Shown: positions 11,764 to 24,223, counted from the stretch's first letter. The stretch: DNA of 64,000 bases from Chlamydomonas sphaeroides (GCA_001662425.1 BDDC01000207.1:12752-76751), one strand, 5' to 3'. Notes: generated by a model from the sequence alone, not told the origin. A program made the numbers and translations.

Positions 11764-14700
11764 ATGGACTTGCCGCCTGCAGCACTGGCAGACGACGCCA
11801 TTGGCGTGGCTACAGTGGAGGAACCTTCTCAGGAGGAGGATGACGCTCTCGGTGATGCCGGTGTCGTCGAGGACTACCTCGGCGATGGGGACGCCCCTGC
11901 CGACGGGGGCGCGGAGCCGGTAGAGGAACCCGCCTTCGCGGCAAAGGAGGAGGACACTGTGGACCTTCGTGGCGGCTGCGATCCTGGGGAAGAGCCGGGC
12001 GAAGGCGGCGCAGACGCGGATGCGCTGGCAGCCGGTGCTGAGGCGGGCTTTGACGCGGCCGGCGACGAGGGGCCCGCTACAGGCGGCGATTACGACGCAG
12101 CAGCGGCAGCGCATGAAGAGGACCTCACCGGCGGCTGGGAAGCCGCCGGGGAGGACGTCAGCGTCGCGGCAGAGGCGGCAGGATCCGGCTATGAGGCCGA
12201 GGGGGCGACCACCGACCCCGTCGACCGCGGCGAGGACGCTGGCGCCGCCGACGACGACGCCAGCACGTTCGGCGGGCAGGACGGCGATGCCGATGGCGCA
12301 GAAGAGCCCGAGCCTGCTAGCTCGGCTGCTGGCTCTAGGCCTGGCAGCGGGCTCGGCTATGCTGCCCCGACAGCCATCCGCAACCTGCCGCGTCCCAGCG
12401 AGGCCTACAGCGAGGCCTTTGAGAGCGTGGCCGACGACTTCTCCCGCCGACCCACATCGGCGGCGGGTGGCGTTGAAAGCCCCGTTACCTCGCGGCCCGG
12501 AACCGGGCTATCTGCGGTCATCGAGGAACGGAGTGTTGCGGCCAGCTTGGCTGCCGGCTCACGGCCGACGAGCGGCGTCGCCGATGGCTCCACCGCCGGC
12601 TCCAGGCCCCTCAGCACTGCGCCCGCCGATCCCGCCGCCGGCTCCGTTGCCGGCTCACGGCCAGCCAGTGTCGCCCCCGCCGCCTCCGCGGCCGGCTCCA
12701 GGCCCGCGAGCGCCACTGCGGCCATCGAGCTCGGCTCTGGCTCAGTTGCGGGCTCCCGCCCAGCCAGCGTCGCCGCGGGCTCTGCGGCTGGATCTAGGCC
12801 TGCGAGCGTCGCTCCACCTGGCTCGACCGCGGGCTCCCGACCGGCGAGCGTCGCCGCTCGCGGCGACGACGCTGGTTCCCGCCTTGCCAGTGCCATTGCC
12901 GCGGGGTCGGCAGCGGGCTCCCGCCCCGCCAGCGGTGGTGTGGCCGGCTCAGCGGCGGGATCCAGGCCTGCCAGCGGCGGCGCTGCCGTCGTGCCCTCCT
13001 CCTCGCGTCCGGCCAGTGGCGGCAGCACCCACAGTGCACTTGGCTCCCGGCCCGCAAGCACCACGACGCCAGCGCCAGTGGCCGCTGCCCGCGACCTGCC
13101 CCGGCCCAGCGACGCCTACACTGAGGCCTTTGAGAGCATGGCTGACGAATTCTCCCGACGACCCACATCCGCAGCGGGCGGTGTCCACAGCCCAGTGGGC
13201 TCCCGACCTGGCACCGGCCTGTCGGCCGTTGCGGAGGAGCACAGCAGCGCCGGCGGCTCCAGACCCGCAAGCATCGCCGCCGGCTCTGCAGCTGGCTCCC
13301 GGCCCGCCAGTGCTGCACCACCGGAGCCCGAGGCCGGCTCCCGGCCTACCAGCGGCGCTGCGGCAGGCTCGGCAGCGGGCTCTCGGCCCGCCAGCGGCTT
13401 CGCTCCCGCGGTCGCAGCAGCCCTGCGCGACCTGCCGCGTCCCAGCGAGGCGTACACGGAGGCCTTTGAGAGCGTTGCTGACGATTATTCCCGCCGACCC
13501 ACATCGGCGGCGGGCGGTGCTCACAGCCCCGTTGATTCGCGGCCTGGAACCGGGCTGCCGGCGGTGGCGGAGGAGCGGAGCAGTGCGGGCAGCTCGCGAC
13601 GGCCAAGCGTAGCCGCCGGCTCGGCTGCGGGGCCCCGGCCCCTAAGCGCGGCGCCTGTCGAGCCCGCGGCTGGCTCTCGGCCTGCTAGCGGCGCTGCTGC
13701 AAGCGCCGCCGGCTCGAGGCCGGCCAGTGGCGCCGCGGCCGGCTCCGTCGCTGGCTCACGGCCTGTCAGCGCCTTCCCCCCTGAGGCCGCTGTCGGCTCG
13801 CGGCCCCTCAGCGCCTCCCTTGCCGAGCCTGCTGCTGGCTCGCGGCCAGCCAGTACCTCCCCTGCTGATTCCGCCGGGGGCTCCCGGCCGGTTAGCGCGT
13901 TGGGCGGCTCGGCCGCCGGCTCAAGGCCTGGCAGCGGGCTCGGCTATGCTGCCCCAACAGCTGTCTGTGACCTGCCGCGTCCCAGCGAGGCCTACAGCGA
14001 GGCCTTTGAGAGCGTGGCCGACGACTTCTCTCGCCGACCCACATCGGCGGCGGGTGGCGCCCACAGCGACGCTGGCTCGCGGCCCGGGACGGGGCTATCG
14101 GCCGTTGCGGAGGAGCGCAGCAGCGCCGCCGGCTCCAGGCCCGCCAGCGTCACGGCCGGTTCGGCAGCGGGGTCTCGACCTGGCAGCACCTCGCCGGGCC
14201 TCCCCGCCGCCGGCTCCCGGCCCGCCAGCGGCGCCGCCGCGAGCGCCGCCGGCTCCAGGCCCGCCAGCGCGCTACCGGCCTCTGCCGCCGCATCCCGGCA
14301 CGCCAGCTTCGCCGCTCCCTTCGCCCCGGCTGTGCTCCGCGACATGCCGCGTCCCAGCGAGGCCTACAGCGAGGCCTTTGAGAGCTTTGCCGACGACTCC
14401 CGGCGGCCCACTGAGGCGGCAGGGGCCCACGACGCAGACGACTCGCGGCCCGCCAGCGCCGCCGTCACGGACTCGCGGCCGGGCACCACAGGCGGCCTAG
14501 CCACGGCCATGGTCTCGGCGGCGCCCGGGCGGGCCGGCTCCGCCGGCGGCCGCGACGGCAGCCCTGGCTCGACGGCGGCCGCGCCGCCGCCGCGGCCGCC
14601 TCCGCCGCCGCCGCCGCACCACCTGTCCACAACCAAGTCCCAACCCAAGGGCCCGCTCGACAATGACAGCAACCAGGTAGGACTGTCGCTTTGAACGACA

Positions 14701-17700
14701 GACCGTTTTATGTCGGCTACAATACCTTGACTATGCCTCAGGCCAGCTTATGGTTCGACCAGGGTCCAAAGTGCCGCCTGGGCAACTGCCCCAAGTGTGC
14801 ACGCGCCCCCAACCACAAATCGCTTAACTCCCAACCGCAGGCCGCCAGCCAGCACGTGCGTACGGTGTGGTCAACATCCAACATCTGCGGCATCCGCTCA
14901 CTGCCGGACGCGCTGTCGCCCGACTTCAGGTGCGCCTGGCTCAACGTCCTCAACGAATCGTGCCTGTCCGCGCGCTCCGCACGTGCGTCCGTCTTACAGG
15001 CCCCAACCGCGCCCTTGCCTCTGCGTCCAACTGCCGACTCCCATGCCGCTGCTCCCATGTGACCGCACCACCGCCCGGCCCCATGCACGCGGGGCTGTGC
15101 GAGAAGCTCACCGCGGCAGCGGCCCTCCCCCTCGTCGCCCTTGCAATCACACTCGCCTCAACGCGAAGCTATCCCCCTCACCGTGTCGAAACCCCCTGCC
15201 TTCCCCTTCCCCTCCCGCCCCCCAGGACCCGGCTGTACGAGGAGCTCGTGGTGGCGGCGCAGCGCGAGCGGCGAGCTGGCGGCACGGAGCGCGGGCGTGT
15301 GGCCAACCTCAGCTACGGCCTGGAGGGCGGGCCACTGGCCATGCCGCTGAGCGTGGGGCAGAAGCAGGTGGCGCGAGTGCACCCGCTGAGCGGGGTGAGT
15401 CTGGTTCCTGGGGCCTGGTGGACGGGGACGGGTTTGGCTTGTGACTAAGGGTTGGGTAGGTTACGGATCGGCGCGGTTGGGTGGGGCGAGTGCATCGGCT
15501 GGTTGGGCTGAGCCGGGCTTGGGCCTGGAGCTGGGGACTGGGGCTGGGGCTGGGCGGCGAGGATAGGTTTAGTGGCGCGGTGCGCGTCATCCGGCCACAC
15601 GGCTTGCGGCTGACGCATCATATGGCGCCCCACTGCTGCCGCTTCCCGTGACGCCCCCTTGTACGACAGATGTTCACGCAGTACGAGTACCTGCCGTCCG
15701 AGTACGACAGGGTGCGGCTGCAGGGCCGCTTCGAGCGCTTGCAGCACAAGCTGGCGCAGGTACGGCACCGCGCTGCGGCACAACAAGACAGACGTCATGC
15801 AGCTGCCGCCCCGCATAACCCCCTACGCAATACGTACGGCACTCATGCTGCCGCTCACCCTGCCTTGCCCACGCGCCTGCGCCCTCGCGCCCCGCCCCGC
15901 GGCCCCCGGCCGCGCAGACAGCGCCGGACGAGTTCGTGGTGCGCTCCATGCCACCCGCCCCCAAGGGCGCGCCCGCCTTCACCGAGTTTACGTACGCGCC
16001 CGAGCCGGCCGAGATGTACGACAGCGTCATGCTGGCCGAGACCGACATGGGGCGATCCAAGTAGGTCGCGTGACCGCCGTACCGTGCCGTACGGGGTTGT
16101 GCGGGCGGGCGAAGCAGCTGTGCACTCCGTGCGGCGGCGCCCTGCCCGCCTGCTCAACCCGTCAGGGCGGCGGTGGTTCAGGGCCCCTTGCACCCTTATC
16201 GCCCACTTCACATGCCGTATATCCTCCTCCGCCACCGGTTCTTGTACCCCTACCGGCCGGCAGCGACATCTCCTCCATCCATCTCGCGGTGCCCACATCA
16301 CCTTCGTTGTTCCCTTCTCTCCAATCCCCGTGTTCCGTGGCCCGCACTGCTGACTCCTCGCCGTCTCTCCCCCTGCCCACTGCGCACAGGGTGGTGGCGG
16401 GCCCCTTCTACCCCAGCGGCCGCATCGACTACGCCAAAGCGCTCAAGGGCCGGCTGGACGAGGTCATGATGCGGCTGTGCAGGCAGATGAGCGAGGACTG
16501 GCCCACGGGGTTCCTGCAGGTGGGCCGGGCAGGGAGGCAGCAGGGAGGCAGGCAGGGAAGAAGGCAGGGAAGGAGGGAGGGATGGAAGGGGGTTGAGGCC
16601 GCTGCGCAGGGCCGACGAACGAGGGCGAGGGGAAGGGGAGGGCGGCGCGGGGGCGCTAGCAAGGGTTGTGGGAGGGCCAGGCCGGTCCCCACCGGCTGCC
16701 TGCAGCTTTGGCGGCAGGGCTGGGGCGCAAGGCGCAGGGCTTTACCTGGCGCCGCTTGCGGCCCTGAACCCACTCACCACACGCGCTAAGCCCAACACAC
16801 ACGGCGCCGCCGCAGATCTTCGAGGACCGCAACGGCTCCGTGGTGGTCACCTTCGACCGCGCCCGCGCCGTGGCCGAGGGCGACCTGTCGTCCTACATGA
16901 ACCAGCTGGCCAAGGTGCGGCCCGGCAGCGCCCTATCAACCGCTGTAGCGCGTCAATGGGTTGTGGTTTAGACATAGCATAGCACACTGTATACACAGCA
17001 TTATGAAGTCCTTGTGGCCGAGGGCGGCCGACATGAACCAGCTGGTCAAGTTGCGGCCGGCAGCGCCCTGCTGCGCCGGAGCCCTGCTGCGGCCCCCTGG
17101 CGTCGCAACTGCGTTGCGACTGCTGGCAGCACCCTGTGCCCGCGGCGCCGCGCTCCCTGCCCCTCGGCACTGACGTCTCGTTTTCTGCCCGCCCCCGTGC
17201 CAGAGCCACCACCTGGTGTCTGCCTTCAAGCTCATCAAGGACGCAACGCAGTGGGGCCTCACCGACGAGGCCAGCGGCGCCGTGTTCTACGTGCTGTGGC
17301 CGCCCTGGGTCCGACACAAGTGAGCCCATGGCGCGATGCACCGCATCGCACACGGGTTGCCTTGGGTTGTGCGCGGCGAGGGACTGGGCGTTGGCGCTGC
17401 AGCGGCGCCGTTGCGGCCAGCAGCTGCGGTATGCGCCCACAGCACACAGCACACAGCACACAGCACACAGCACACCGGCAACCCTGCGCCAGCGATCACC
17501 GCATACGCAAGCGGACTACGCTGGCTGAATTGAGGGCGTATCGCGGTATCACTGTCCGTCCTTGCTTCACTCCGCCCCCTACCTCCTCATGCCCACCCTC
17601 TCCAACCCTCAGGTACCTGTGCAACCAGGCGGCCGCCGCGTTCGGCGAGGACGCCAACGGCCGGCCCGGCGAGGCCGGGTACGGCGGCGGCGACGACGAC

Positions 17701-17916
17701 AGCGACGACGGCGCCGGTGGCGGCGGCGACGGCGAGGACGGACCCAGCGGCGGCCTGGGCGGGCTGGGCGGCGGCGGCCCCAGGAGCGAGTCGTTTGTGG
17801 CGGCCTACTCGCTCATGGGACCGGGCGGCGGCAGCGCGGGGGGGCCGGCGGCTGGGGCGGGGGGTATGTATGCGGCCGGCGGCGGCGCGAGCATGCTAAG
17901 GTCGGGGGGTTACTGA
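11764..17916 (+). CDS. Ser/Arg/Pro cassette-repeat protein, 1350 residues, unrecognised family
   Basis: Exons 11764-14676, 14841-14929, 15226-15394, 15670-15759, 15918-16060, 16390-16519, 16816-16914, 17204-17319 and 17613-17916 join in one frame. The 971-residue first exon has an acidic start, then five cassettes around LPRPSEAYSEAFESVADDF followed by SRRPTSAAGG and SRPGTGLSAVAEER, beginning near 12385, 13096, 13432, 13972 and 14340. They are separated by many SRPAS-type units (GSAAGSRPAS). The C-terminal part (residues about 972-1300) is of ordinary composition and looks globular, with FTQYEYLPSEYDRVRLQGRF, FYPSGRIDYAKALKGRLDEV and AVFYVLWPPWVRHKYLCNQA. An acidic glycine-rich tail ends the protein. 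I see no signal peptide or membrane segment. The repeats are rich in Ser/Arg and so are plausible phosphorylation or docking sites, but I do not recognise the family and give no function. Confidence 0.85.
17438..17475. repeat. 7-bp tandem repeat (CACAGCA) in the last intron of the repeat-protein gene
   Basis: About 5.4 perfect copies of CACAGCA lie between the exons ending at 17319 and starting at 17613. Confidence 0.9.
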
Positions 17917-18299
17917 GGTGGCAGGTGGCTGGGGCGGTGTGGGTGGAATGGAGTGGAGTGGAGCATGAGTGGGGAGGAGGATGGCAGGAGCTGGGGGAGG
18001 GTAAGGGCCATGGGAATGCGCACTGCGGGTAAAGAGGTTGCATCTGCGCGGTGTTATACTCATGACCCCGGCTGGCCGGGGAGCAGGCGCGGGCGTAGGC
18101 GTAGGAGTCGGGTCAACTGCGCTGACGGCGCAGTTACCAAACTTGTGATACGGCACCGTGTGGTATTGTCCTATGTGATGGCCCCAGGAGGCACGCCTTC
18201 TCCCGTTTGCTGATCCCAGTGCATATACACAGCTCTTCCTGCTTACCAGACGCAATATCGCTCCAGGATCTAGGCCTTGACCTTTGTCGCACCGCAAGC
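17917..18299. other. intergenic, downstream of the repeat-protein gene
   Basis: These 383 bp between two genes on the same strand hold the 3' untranslated region of one and the promoter of the next. I see no coding feature. Confidence 0.6.
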
Positions 18300-19386
18300 A
18301 TGCAGGCCTCGATTCAACGTCGTTGTGCCCTGGGCGCGACCAGCTCTGGATCCGCAAGTCAACGTATCGTTGCACGAGCTGCGGCCGTGGGTGAGCAGCT
18401 GCGGCGCGGCCGCGGCGATGGCGACGATTCCGACACCAAAAGTGTCGGTAAAGCACCGTCCTTGTCCAACCCATTGCGCAGGACCTTCTCCAAACGCATT
18501 GCGGAAGTTCCAAATCAACTCTGGCGACACAACAGTGACCGTGCCGTTTAGCGAGGAGCGCGCGAAGGAGCTGCAGGCAAGCTCGCCACGCTACTTCGCA
18601 TGCAACTGACAGCGCGGCAGTGCCCTGGCCAGATTGGCCAGATTGAGAAATTTTTGCGTTGCCGTGCCGCACCCCTCTGACCTCCTCGGCGCCGTTACCC
18701 GCAGGGCAAGTTCCAGGCCCTCTTCACAACCTTTGGCGAGAAGTCAAAGGCAACACGGCCAAAGCGCTGGGACCTCATGGAGTGAGACTAGCCGTCTGCA
18801 GCGCTGCCCCGTGTCGCCCGTGCGCCCTGCTCGGCCCCCTCCCCTCCAGCACGCCTCTCACAACCCGCCCTCCCGGCGCCCATACACCTCCTGCTCCAGG
18901 TGGCGCGCCTCAGACGAGACCATGAACATCGAGGTGCGGGCCGCCGGAGCGATGAGCCAGCTTGCCCCACACAAGCAGCAGAAAAGGGGGCCGTCACGCA
19001 ACCGCAGCGGGGGACTCCATCCACACATCCGCAGTCGGGGCAACGGCAATCGGGCCTACGTAGGCCCCCGGCCCTCAGCTACCGGTGTCCGGTGTCGGGG
19101 CGGCGGCAGCACCGGGCCACACCGACCTCAAGGAACCGCATCCAGGAAGCTGCCGTGCTCGGTGCAGCACCACCGCCGCCCCAAGCATCACCCTGACTCG
19201 CCCTCCCTGCCCCTGCTGCCATGCCCCCCCCCCCGCCCCCAGGCCTACTGCAACCCCAACGCCCACTCCACGGTGTTCGATGCCAAGGTGCTCCTGCGGC
19301 TGCAGACGGCGGGCGGCGTGGGCGTGACCATGGAGGCGCGGCTGTCGGCCATCAGCGCCGACCTGGACGCATTCCTGCAGAGCTGA
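18300..19386 (+). CDS. putative plastid-targeted protein, 146 residues, conserved-looking but unrecognised
   Basis: Five exons close in one frame: 18300-18390, 18482-18576, 18705-18781, 18900-18933 and 19243-19386. The first 30 residues (MQASIQRRCALGATSSGSAS, then QRIVARAAAV) are rich in Ser, Ala and Arg with no acidic residue, as in chloroplast transit peptides; this is an inference. The mature part contains VTVPFSEERAKELQGKFQAL, FTTFGEKSKATRPKRWDLME and a last exon beginning AYCNPNAHSTVFDAKVLLRL and ending SADLDAFLQS. Intron 2 (18577-18704) starts with GC instead of GT (CAG|GCAAGC), a known minor donor class. This is what keeps the frame open. I do not recognise the family. Confidence 0.8.
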
Positions 19387-20498
19387 GGCGCCTGGCGGTC
19401 GGCACAGCTGCCTCGGCAGTGCAGCACTGGGCGGCCTTGAGGCAGGCCTGCGCGGCCTGTGCTCAGGAGGCAGGTAGGCAGGCACCGGGAAGAGACAGGG
19501 AGAAGCCCCAGGGGGGCCGCGTCGCAGAGCCGCTGATAATCCTCGATATGACTTCTTGGGTGGTAGCGGCTGGGCAGGGCGGTCCGGTCGAGGTGACTGA
19601 GCTTCGTAATGAAGGCAAGGTTTGGGCGCGGATGCCAGGGGCGGCGTTGGGCCGGCGGCGGCAGCGCGGGTCGATGTTCCTGAACTTTCGGACGCCGTTC
19701 TTGGACGGCGGCAGGTGGCGGCAGCGGCCGGCGCCCGCGCAGCACATTGCTGCTCGGCGCATCGCCTGCGTTGCGTGGGGGCTGGCTCGGGGCGCCGTGC
19801 GGCGCTGGTGGACGGTGGTGCGGCCTTGGCCGCATGTGTGTGAAGGGGCTGTCTTGCCTCGTGCAGTATATAGCCGTGGCAGAGCATATTCGTTCATGGG
19901 TGCAGTCCTGGCGGCTGCAGCGTGTTAAGTGTTGCAGTGTGGTCGTTGCCCAGACAGCAATCATCTCCTGCGCCAACACCGGCGAGCGGCGCCGCGCCCT
20001 CGCCTCGTCAGGCGTCACCGCCCGTCAGTCCAACTGCTGCAGCGCCGCTAACCCCGCTGCTCAAGCGCCTCGCGCAGCCCCTCGCTCAGGCTTTCCGCCG
20101 CACAGCAAACCGGCCCCGCCGCCCGCCGCCCGCGACACCCGTCACACAACAGGCCGCGGCCGGGGGGGCCCGGCCCCACATCATCGCGCACCTCCAACCC
20201 ACACTCCCACAGTCGTCACATGGAAGCCCTCACCACCGCCCCTTACCGCCCCGCTGCTGCTCGCTCACCGCCCGCCCCAGCCAGGCGCCCGGGCGCCGCC
20301 GCTGCTCGCAGCCACCCGCGCGCTCCCAAACAGGGGCCGTGCCTCCTGGTCAGCAGTGACCGTTCCTGGCGGGCCCCGGCGTCCATGGCGCAGGCACACG
20401 AGGCGCGCCTCCGTGCCGTGCCGTGCCGGGCCGGGCCGGGGCAGCCCGCCTTGCCGAGGTCGGCAACAGGGGTCGGCGACAGGGGGCCGGCGCGGAGC
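19387..20498. other. convergent intergenic region
   Basis: The region lies between the 3' ends of the 146-residue protein gene (plus) and SUFE1 (minus). ORFs here are compositional, Pro/Arg/Ala-rich and without family resemblance. I see nothing else. Confidence 0.6.
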
Positions 20499-23400
20499 TC
20501 ACACGCTCGCCTTGGCCGCCTCCGCGGGCGTGCGGGTGACGAGCGACAGCGCGTGCAGGCCCTGCGCAAACTCCTCCTCAAGCAGCTGCAGCCAGGGAGG
20601 GGCGCCAGCGCGCCGGGCAGGGGCGGGTGAAGGATGGGCAGGCAAGGTGGGAACCAGCAGCAACACGGTGTTGAGCGCGGACAGGAATTGACACGTAAGC
20701 GCTGCTCCCTCATGTCCTCCCCTCTCCCCCCAGCCCCCGTGTCTAGGACGGATTTCATTCATTCATCGACGGTTAGTGTCGAGCCGCCCACCTGGTAGAT
20801 CATGCGCTGCCGCTTGACCAGCGTCATGCCCTCGAACGCCTCCGCCACCACCTCCACCTTGAAGTGCGTCTCGCCGCTCTGGCCCGCCTTGCCGTGCTTG
20901 GCCGCCATGGCGCCCGCGTGGCCTGGCCGGGTGCGGAGAGTTAGGGAAGCGGACGGCGGCGTGTGATGCTGAAAGGCAGCAGGCAGGCGCGAGCGCACGG
21001 CCCTGGCCGCCACGCTTTGACAGGGATGCTACGACCCTTGCACTGCAGTGAGCCTCAGAACGCGCCACGGACCCAATCACCACCAGGATGAGTGATGCGG
21101 CAGCGGGGGTGCAGGGTCGGCTATACAGACCCCGCCCCCCCCCCCAGCATGCCTGCATGGGGGTNNNNNNNNNNNNNNNNNNNNNNNNNNNNNNNNNNNN
21201 NNNNNNNNNNNNNNNNNNNNNNNNNNNNNNNNNNNNNNNNNNNNNNNNNNNNNNNNNNNNNNNNNNNNNNNNNNNNNNNNNNNNNNNNNNNNNNNNNNNN
21301 NNNNNNNNNNNNNNNNNNNNNNNNNNNNNNNNNNNNNNNNNNNNNNNNNNNNNNNNNNNNNNNNNNNNNNNNNNNNNNNNNNNNNNNNNNNNNNNNNNNN
21401 NNNNNNNNNNNNNNNNNNNNNNNNNNNNNNNNNNNNNNNNNNNNNNNNNNNNNNNNNNNNNNNNNNNNNNNNNNNNNNNNNNNNNNNNNNNNNNNNNNNN
21501 NNNNNNNNNNNNNNNNNNNNNNNNNCGCATGCAGCCGGCGCAGGAGGCCCCACCTGCGTGCTGCTCGGACTCGTTGTGGATGTGCAGCGAGGAGGGCTTG
21601 AGGTGCTCCGTCAGCTTGCGGCGCATGGCGTCGGTGATGGGCGTGCGGCTGGTGGGGGACGGGTGGGGGGCGAGAGAGGGAGGGAGGGAGGCAGGGCGGC
21701 GTCACAGGGCCGAGCGGCGGACGTGCTTGGCAATAGGGCCGCATGGTGATGGCGCGCGGCCGAGGGATGGTGTGGCAGTGTAAAGGCACCGGCGCACGCG
21801 GCCCCCACCTCTCGGGCTCAGCGGTTGCGCTGGCGGCGGCGGCGTGGCCGTTGCCGTTACCGTTGCTGCTGCTGGCCTGTGGTGTAGGAGCGCAGAGGCG
21901 TCAGACGGTGGCAGGCAGAGCTCGCCTGCTGTTTGTGGCCCCGCAGCCTGGGAGCATGGCAACAGCCAGAGCCAGGAGCCCAAGCCATGCCCTGGGCCCC
22001 GCAGCTGCCGCCAGGGCAGCTGCCACCAATGTAGCTGCCACCAATGCAGCTGCCACCAATGCAGCTGCCACCACGGCACACCGCCCCCCGCCGCCACACC
22101 TCGGCTGCCGCGGGCGCCGGCGCCGCTGGCGAGGCGTCGGCTGACGACACGGATGCGGCCGCCAGCTCCAGCGTCTTGCGCTGCATCAGCCTGCCGGGGG
22201 CCGCCGACGGGGTTACGGTCCCGTCAAAGAAGGCTTCCCGGGGCCTCGTCCGAACGCATGTAGCCCCGCCATGCGGTCCAGAGGTGGTGTCACCGGCGCC
22301 AGCGCTGCAACCCGTGGCACGGCGCCCCTCCCCTGCGACCGACGCCGCACCTGAACATGTTGAGGAAGCCGTTGTTGCGGCTGGGCGTGAGGCTCTGCTT
22401 GAGGCCCAGCATCTCGATGAAGCCCGGCTGCAGCGTCAGGATCTCGGCCGGGGTGCAGCCGCTGAGGCCAGTCACCAGCAGCGCCGCCAGGCCCTGCGGG
22501 ATGTGAGGCGGCGGGGAAAAGGAGGTTGGCGGATGGGGTGCACGAGGAAGTGAGGAGGGCGGGAGCGAGCGGGCAGGCGGCGGGCTGGGTTGGGAGGCAG
22601 CTCCCGTGAGTGCGTGGCCCGCAGGGGAGGTGAGGCGACAGGCAGGGGCGGGCGCGGCCTGCCGTGCAGTGTCGGGCGTCAGGCTGCCCAGACTAGGGCA
22701 GTTGGACAGGGTAGCGCACCTGCCCGGGGCGCAGGCAGGCGGGCTCGCGTGTGGAGCAGCTCTAGTCTAGTGTAGGCCCTCGCTGCGCGCGGCAGGCGGT
22801 CGCGACCGCCCCACGCTGATCGCTCCACGCTGGCGAGGGCGTCGCTGCGCACCAGCAGGCGAGCCCAGCAGGGGTGCGCGACGCGCGGACACCGGGCCAG
22901 GCGGTCCAGGGCCGGCCGACAGCGCGCCAAACGCCACACGCATGGGACCGTACGCCGTACGCCGTGCGCCGTTGTACACAGACACGTGATCGGAGTTGTG
23001 TGCTCGGGCATCTTGGCATGCCAGCTAGGCCTTTGCGCTGCGAATGCTCCACTTGAGATATATGCTAGTTATGCAGGCAACCTGGCAAGTCAACCACGCG
23101 TCGGCCTCGGTTGGGCAGCACAGCATCTTGCCTTGGTGGGCTGCGCTGCGAGTCCGAGGCGGCGACCCAACAACCGACCAGCAGCGCTACCCAGCTCCTG
23201 GTGCCCTGGTTCCACAGCCGCGGTTGTGCTGTTGTGCCCCCGTTCCTCACCTTGGTGAGTTGCGAGTCCGAGTCAGCGCGCCAGTAGACCTTGCCATCGG
23301 CGCGCAGCTCCGGCACCACCCACACCTGCGGGCCGGGCAGGCCGGGGGTTGCGGGCAGTCGGGGTGCCGCGGGGCATGCGGGACGTGCTTGTAGGCAGGC

Positions 23401-24223
23401 CGAACGGGCCAGGCATGGGCCTGGAGCCGTGCAACGCAACCTTTGTGCTTGCATGTCCAGGGTCCAGGGCCAACCTGCCGCTCCCCGCCAGACCCGAGGC
23501 GCGGTGGACCATGTCGGTGACTCCGCAGCACGCCTTCCCTCGCGAAGGAACACATACTTCAATAACGACAGACCATTGGTACAAGAGACGCCTAACGTCC
23601 CGTCTTCGCACCTGGCTGACGCAGCCCTCCACCTTGTTGGAGGGGATGTGGTCCTCCTCCGGCAGCGGCGCCAGCTTGGTGGCGTAGAACAGCAGCTGCT
23701 TGTACCTGTCCGGGGCGGGAGAGGGCAGGAAAGGTGAGGCGCGGGTGCGTGCGTGTGATTTGGAGAGACTTGGGGATTTGCGCATCGGATCGGGGTAGGC
23801 TGGCGGACCGAAAAGGTGTGTAGAGGAGCGAGCGGCGGTGTGCGGGCGGGGCCGAGCTCAACCACGTGGGACGCGCCGGCCCCCTGGCGCACCTGGCCAT
23901 GGGATCAGGCACCATCTGGAAGGCGCCCACGATCTTGCGCAGGCTCTCCGGCAGGTCTGATACCTTCTGGGCGCGGACCGTGGTGGCAGCGGCCTGGGCA
24001 GGGGGAGTGGTGTGAGTTGGATGGATGGGAATTTGTGCCGACACAGAGTGGTGGTCCCGGCGTGAGGCGACGAGCAAGTTACAGATGACGGGTACCTCTG
24101 CCGGCCTACCCGTGACAGGCGGGGCCGCGCTGCGGCAGGAGCCATCGCTGGGCAGGAGCGTCGCAGGCTGCGCACGGTGCCGCAGTGGGCCGCTCCCAGC
24201 CGCAATTGCCTATGGACAAGCAT
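20499..24223 (-). CDS. SUFE1: SufE-BolA fusion, plastid cysteine desulphurase activator (SUFE1)
   Basis: Ten exons join into a 332-residue frame: 24110-24223, 23893-23993, 23612-23705, 23251-23325, 22351-22493, 22100-22190, 21809-21876, 21554-21648, 20792-20922 and 20499-20585. Residues 1-40 are Arg/Ser/Ala-rich and resemble a transit peptide. The SufE domain (about 48-175) contains LPESLRKIVGAF, the sulphur-accepting cysteine in VEGCVSQVWVVPELR (Cys about 100) and LSGCTPAEILTLQPGFIEML. The BolA domain (about 229-332) contains MRRKLTEHLKPSSLHIHNES, HFKVEVVAEAFEGMTLVKRQ and GLHALSL. Plant SUFE1 has the same two-domain order. SufE accepts sulphur from the plastid cysteine desulphurase for Fe-S cluster assembly; the BolA part is thought to bind glutaredoxins. 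The 361-bp assembly gap (21165-21525) lies in the intron inside the BolA domain, so no coding sequence appears lost. Confidence 0.95.
21165..21525. other. assembly gap (N run)
   Basis: There are 361 N within a SUFE1 intron. A poly-C run lies just left of the gap at about 21130-21145. Confidence 0.99.
22017..22076. repeat. 15-bp tandem repeat in a SUFE1 intron
   Basis: About four copies of a unit close to CAGCTGCCACCAATG lie between the exons 22100-22190 and 21809-21876. Confidence 0.85.

Noticed and set aside
12405..13064. Antisense repetitive frame (LAGREPAAEPA units) within the cassette-repeat gene
   Set aside because: It is the reverse-strand shadow of the SRPAS repeats, and the sense frame is uninterrupted for 971 codons.
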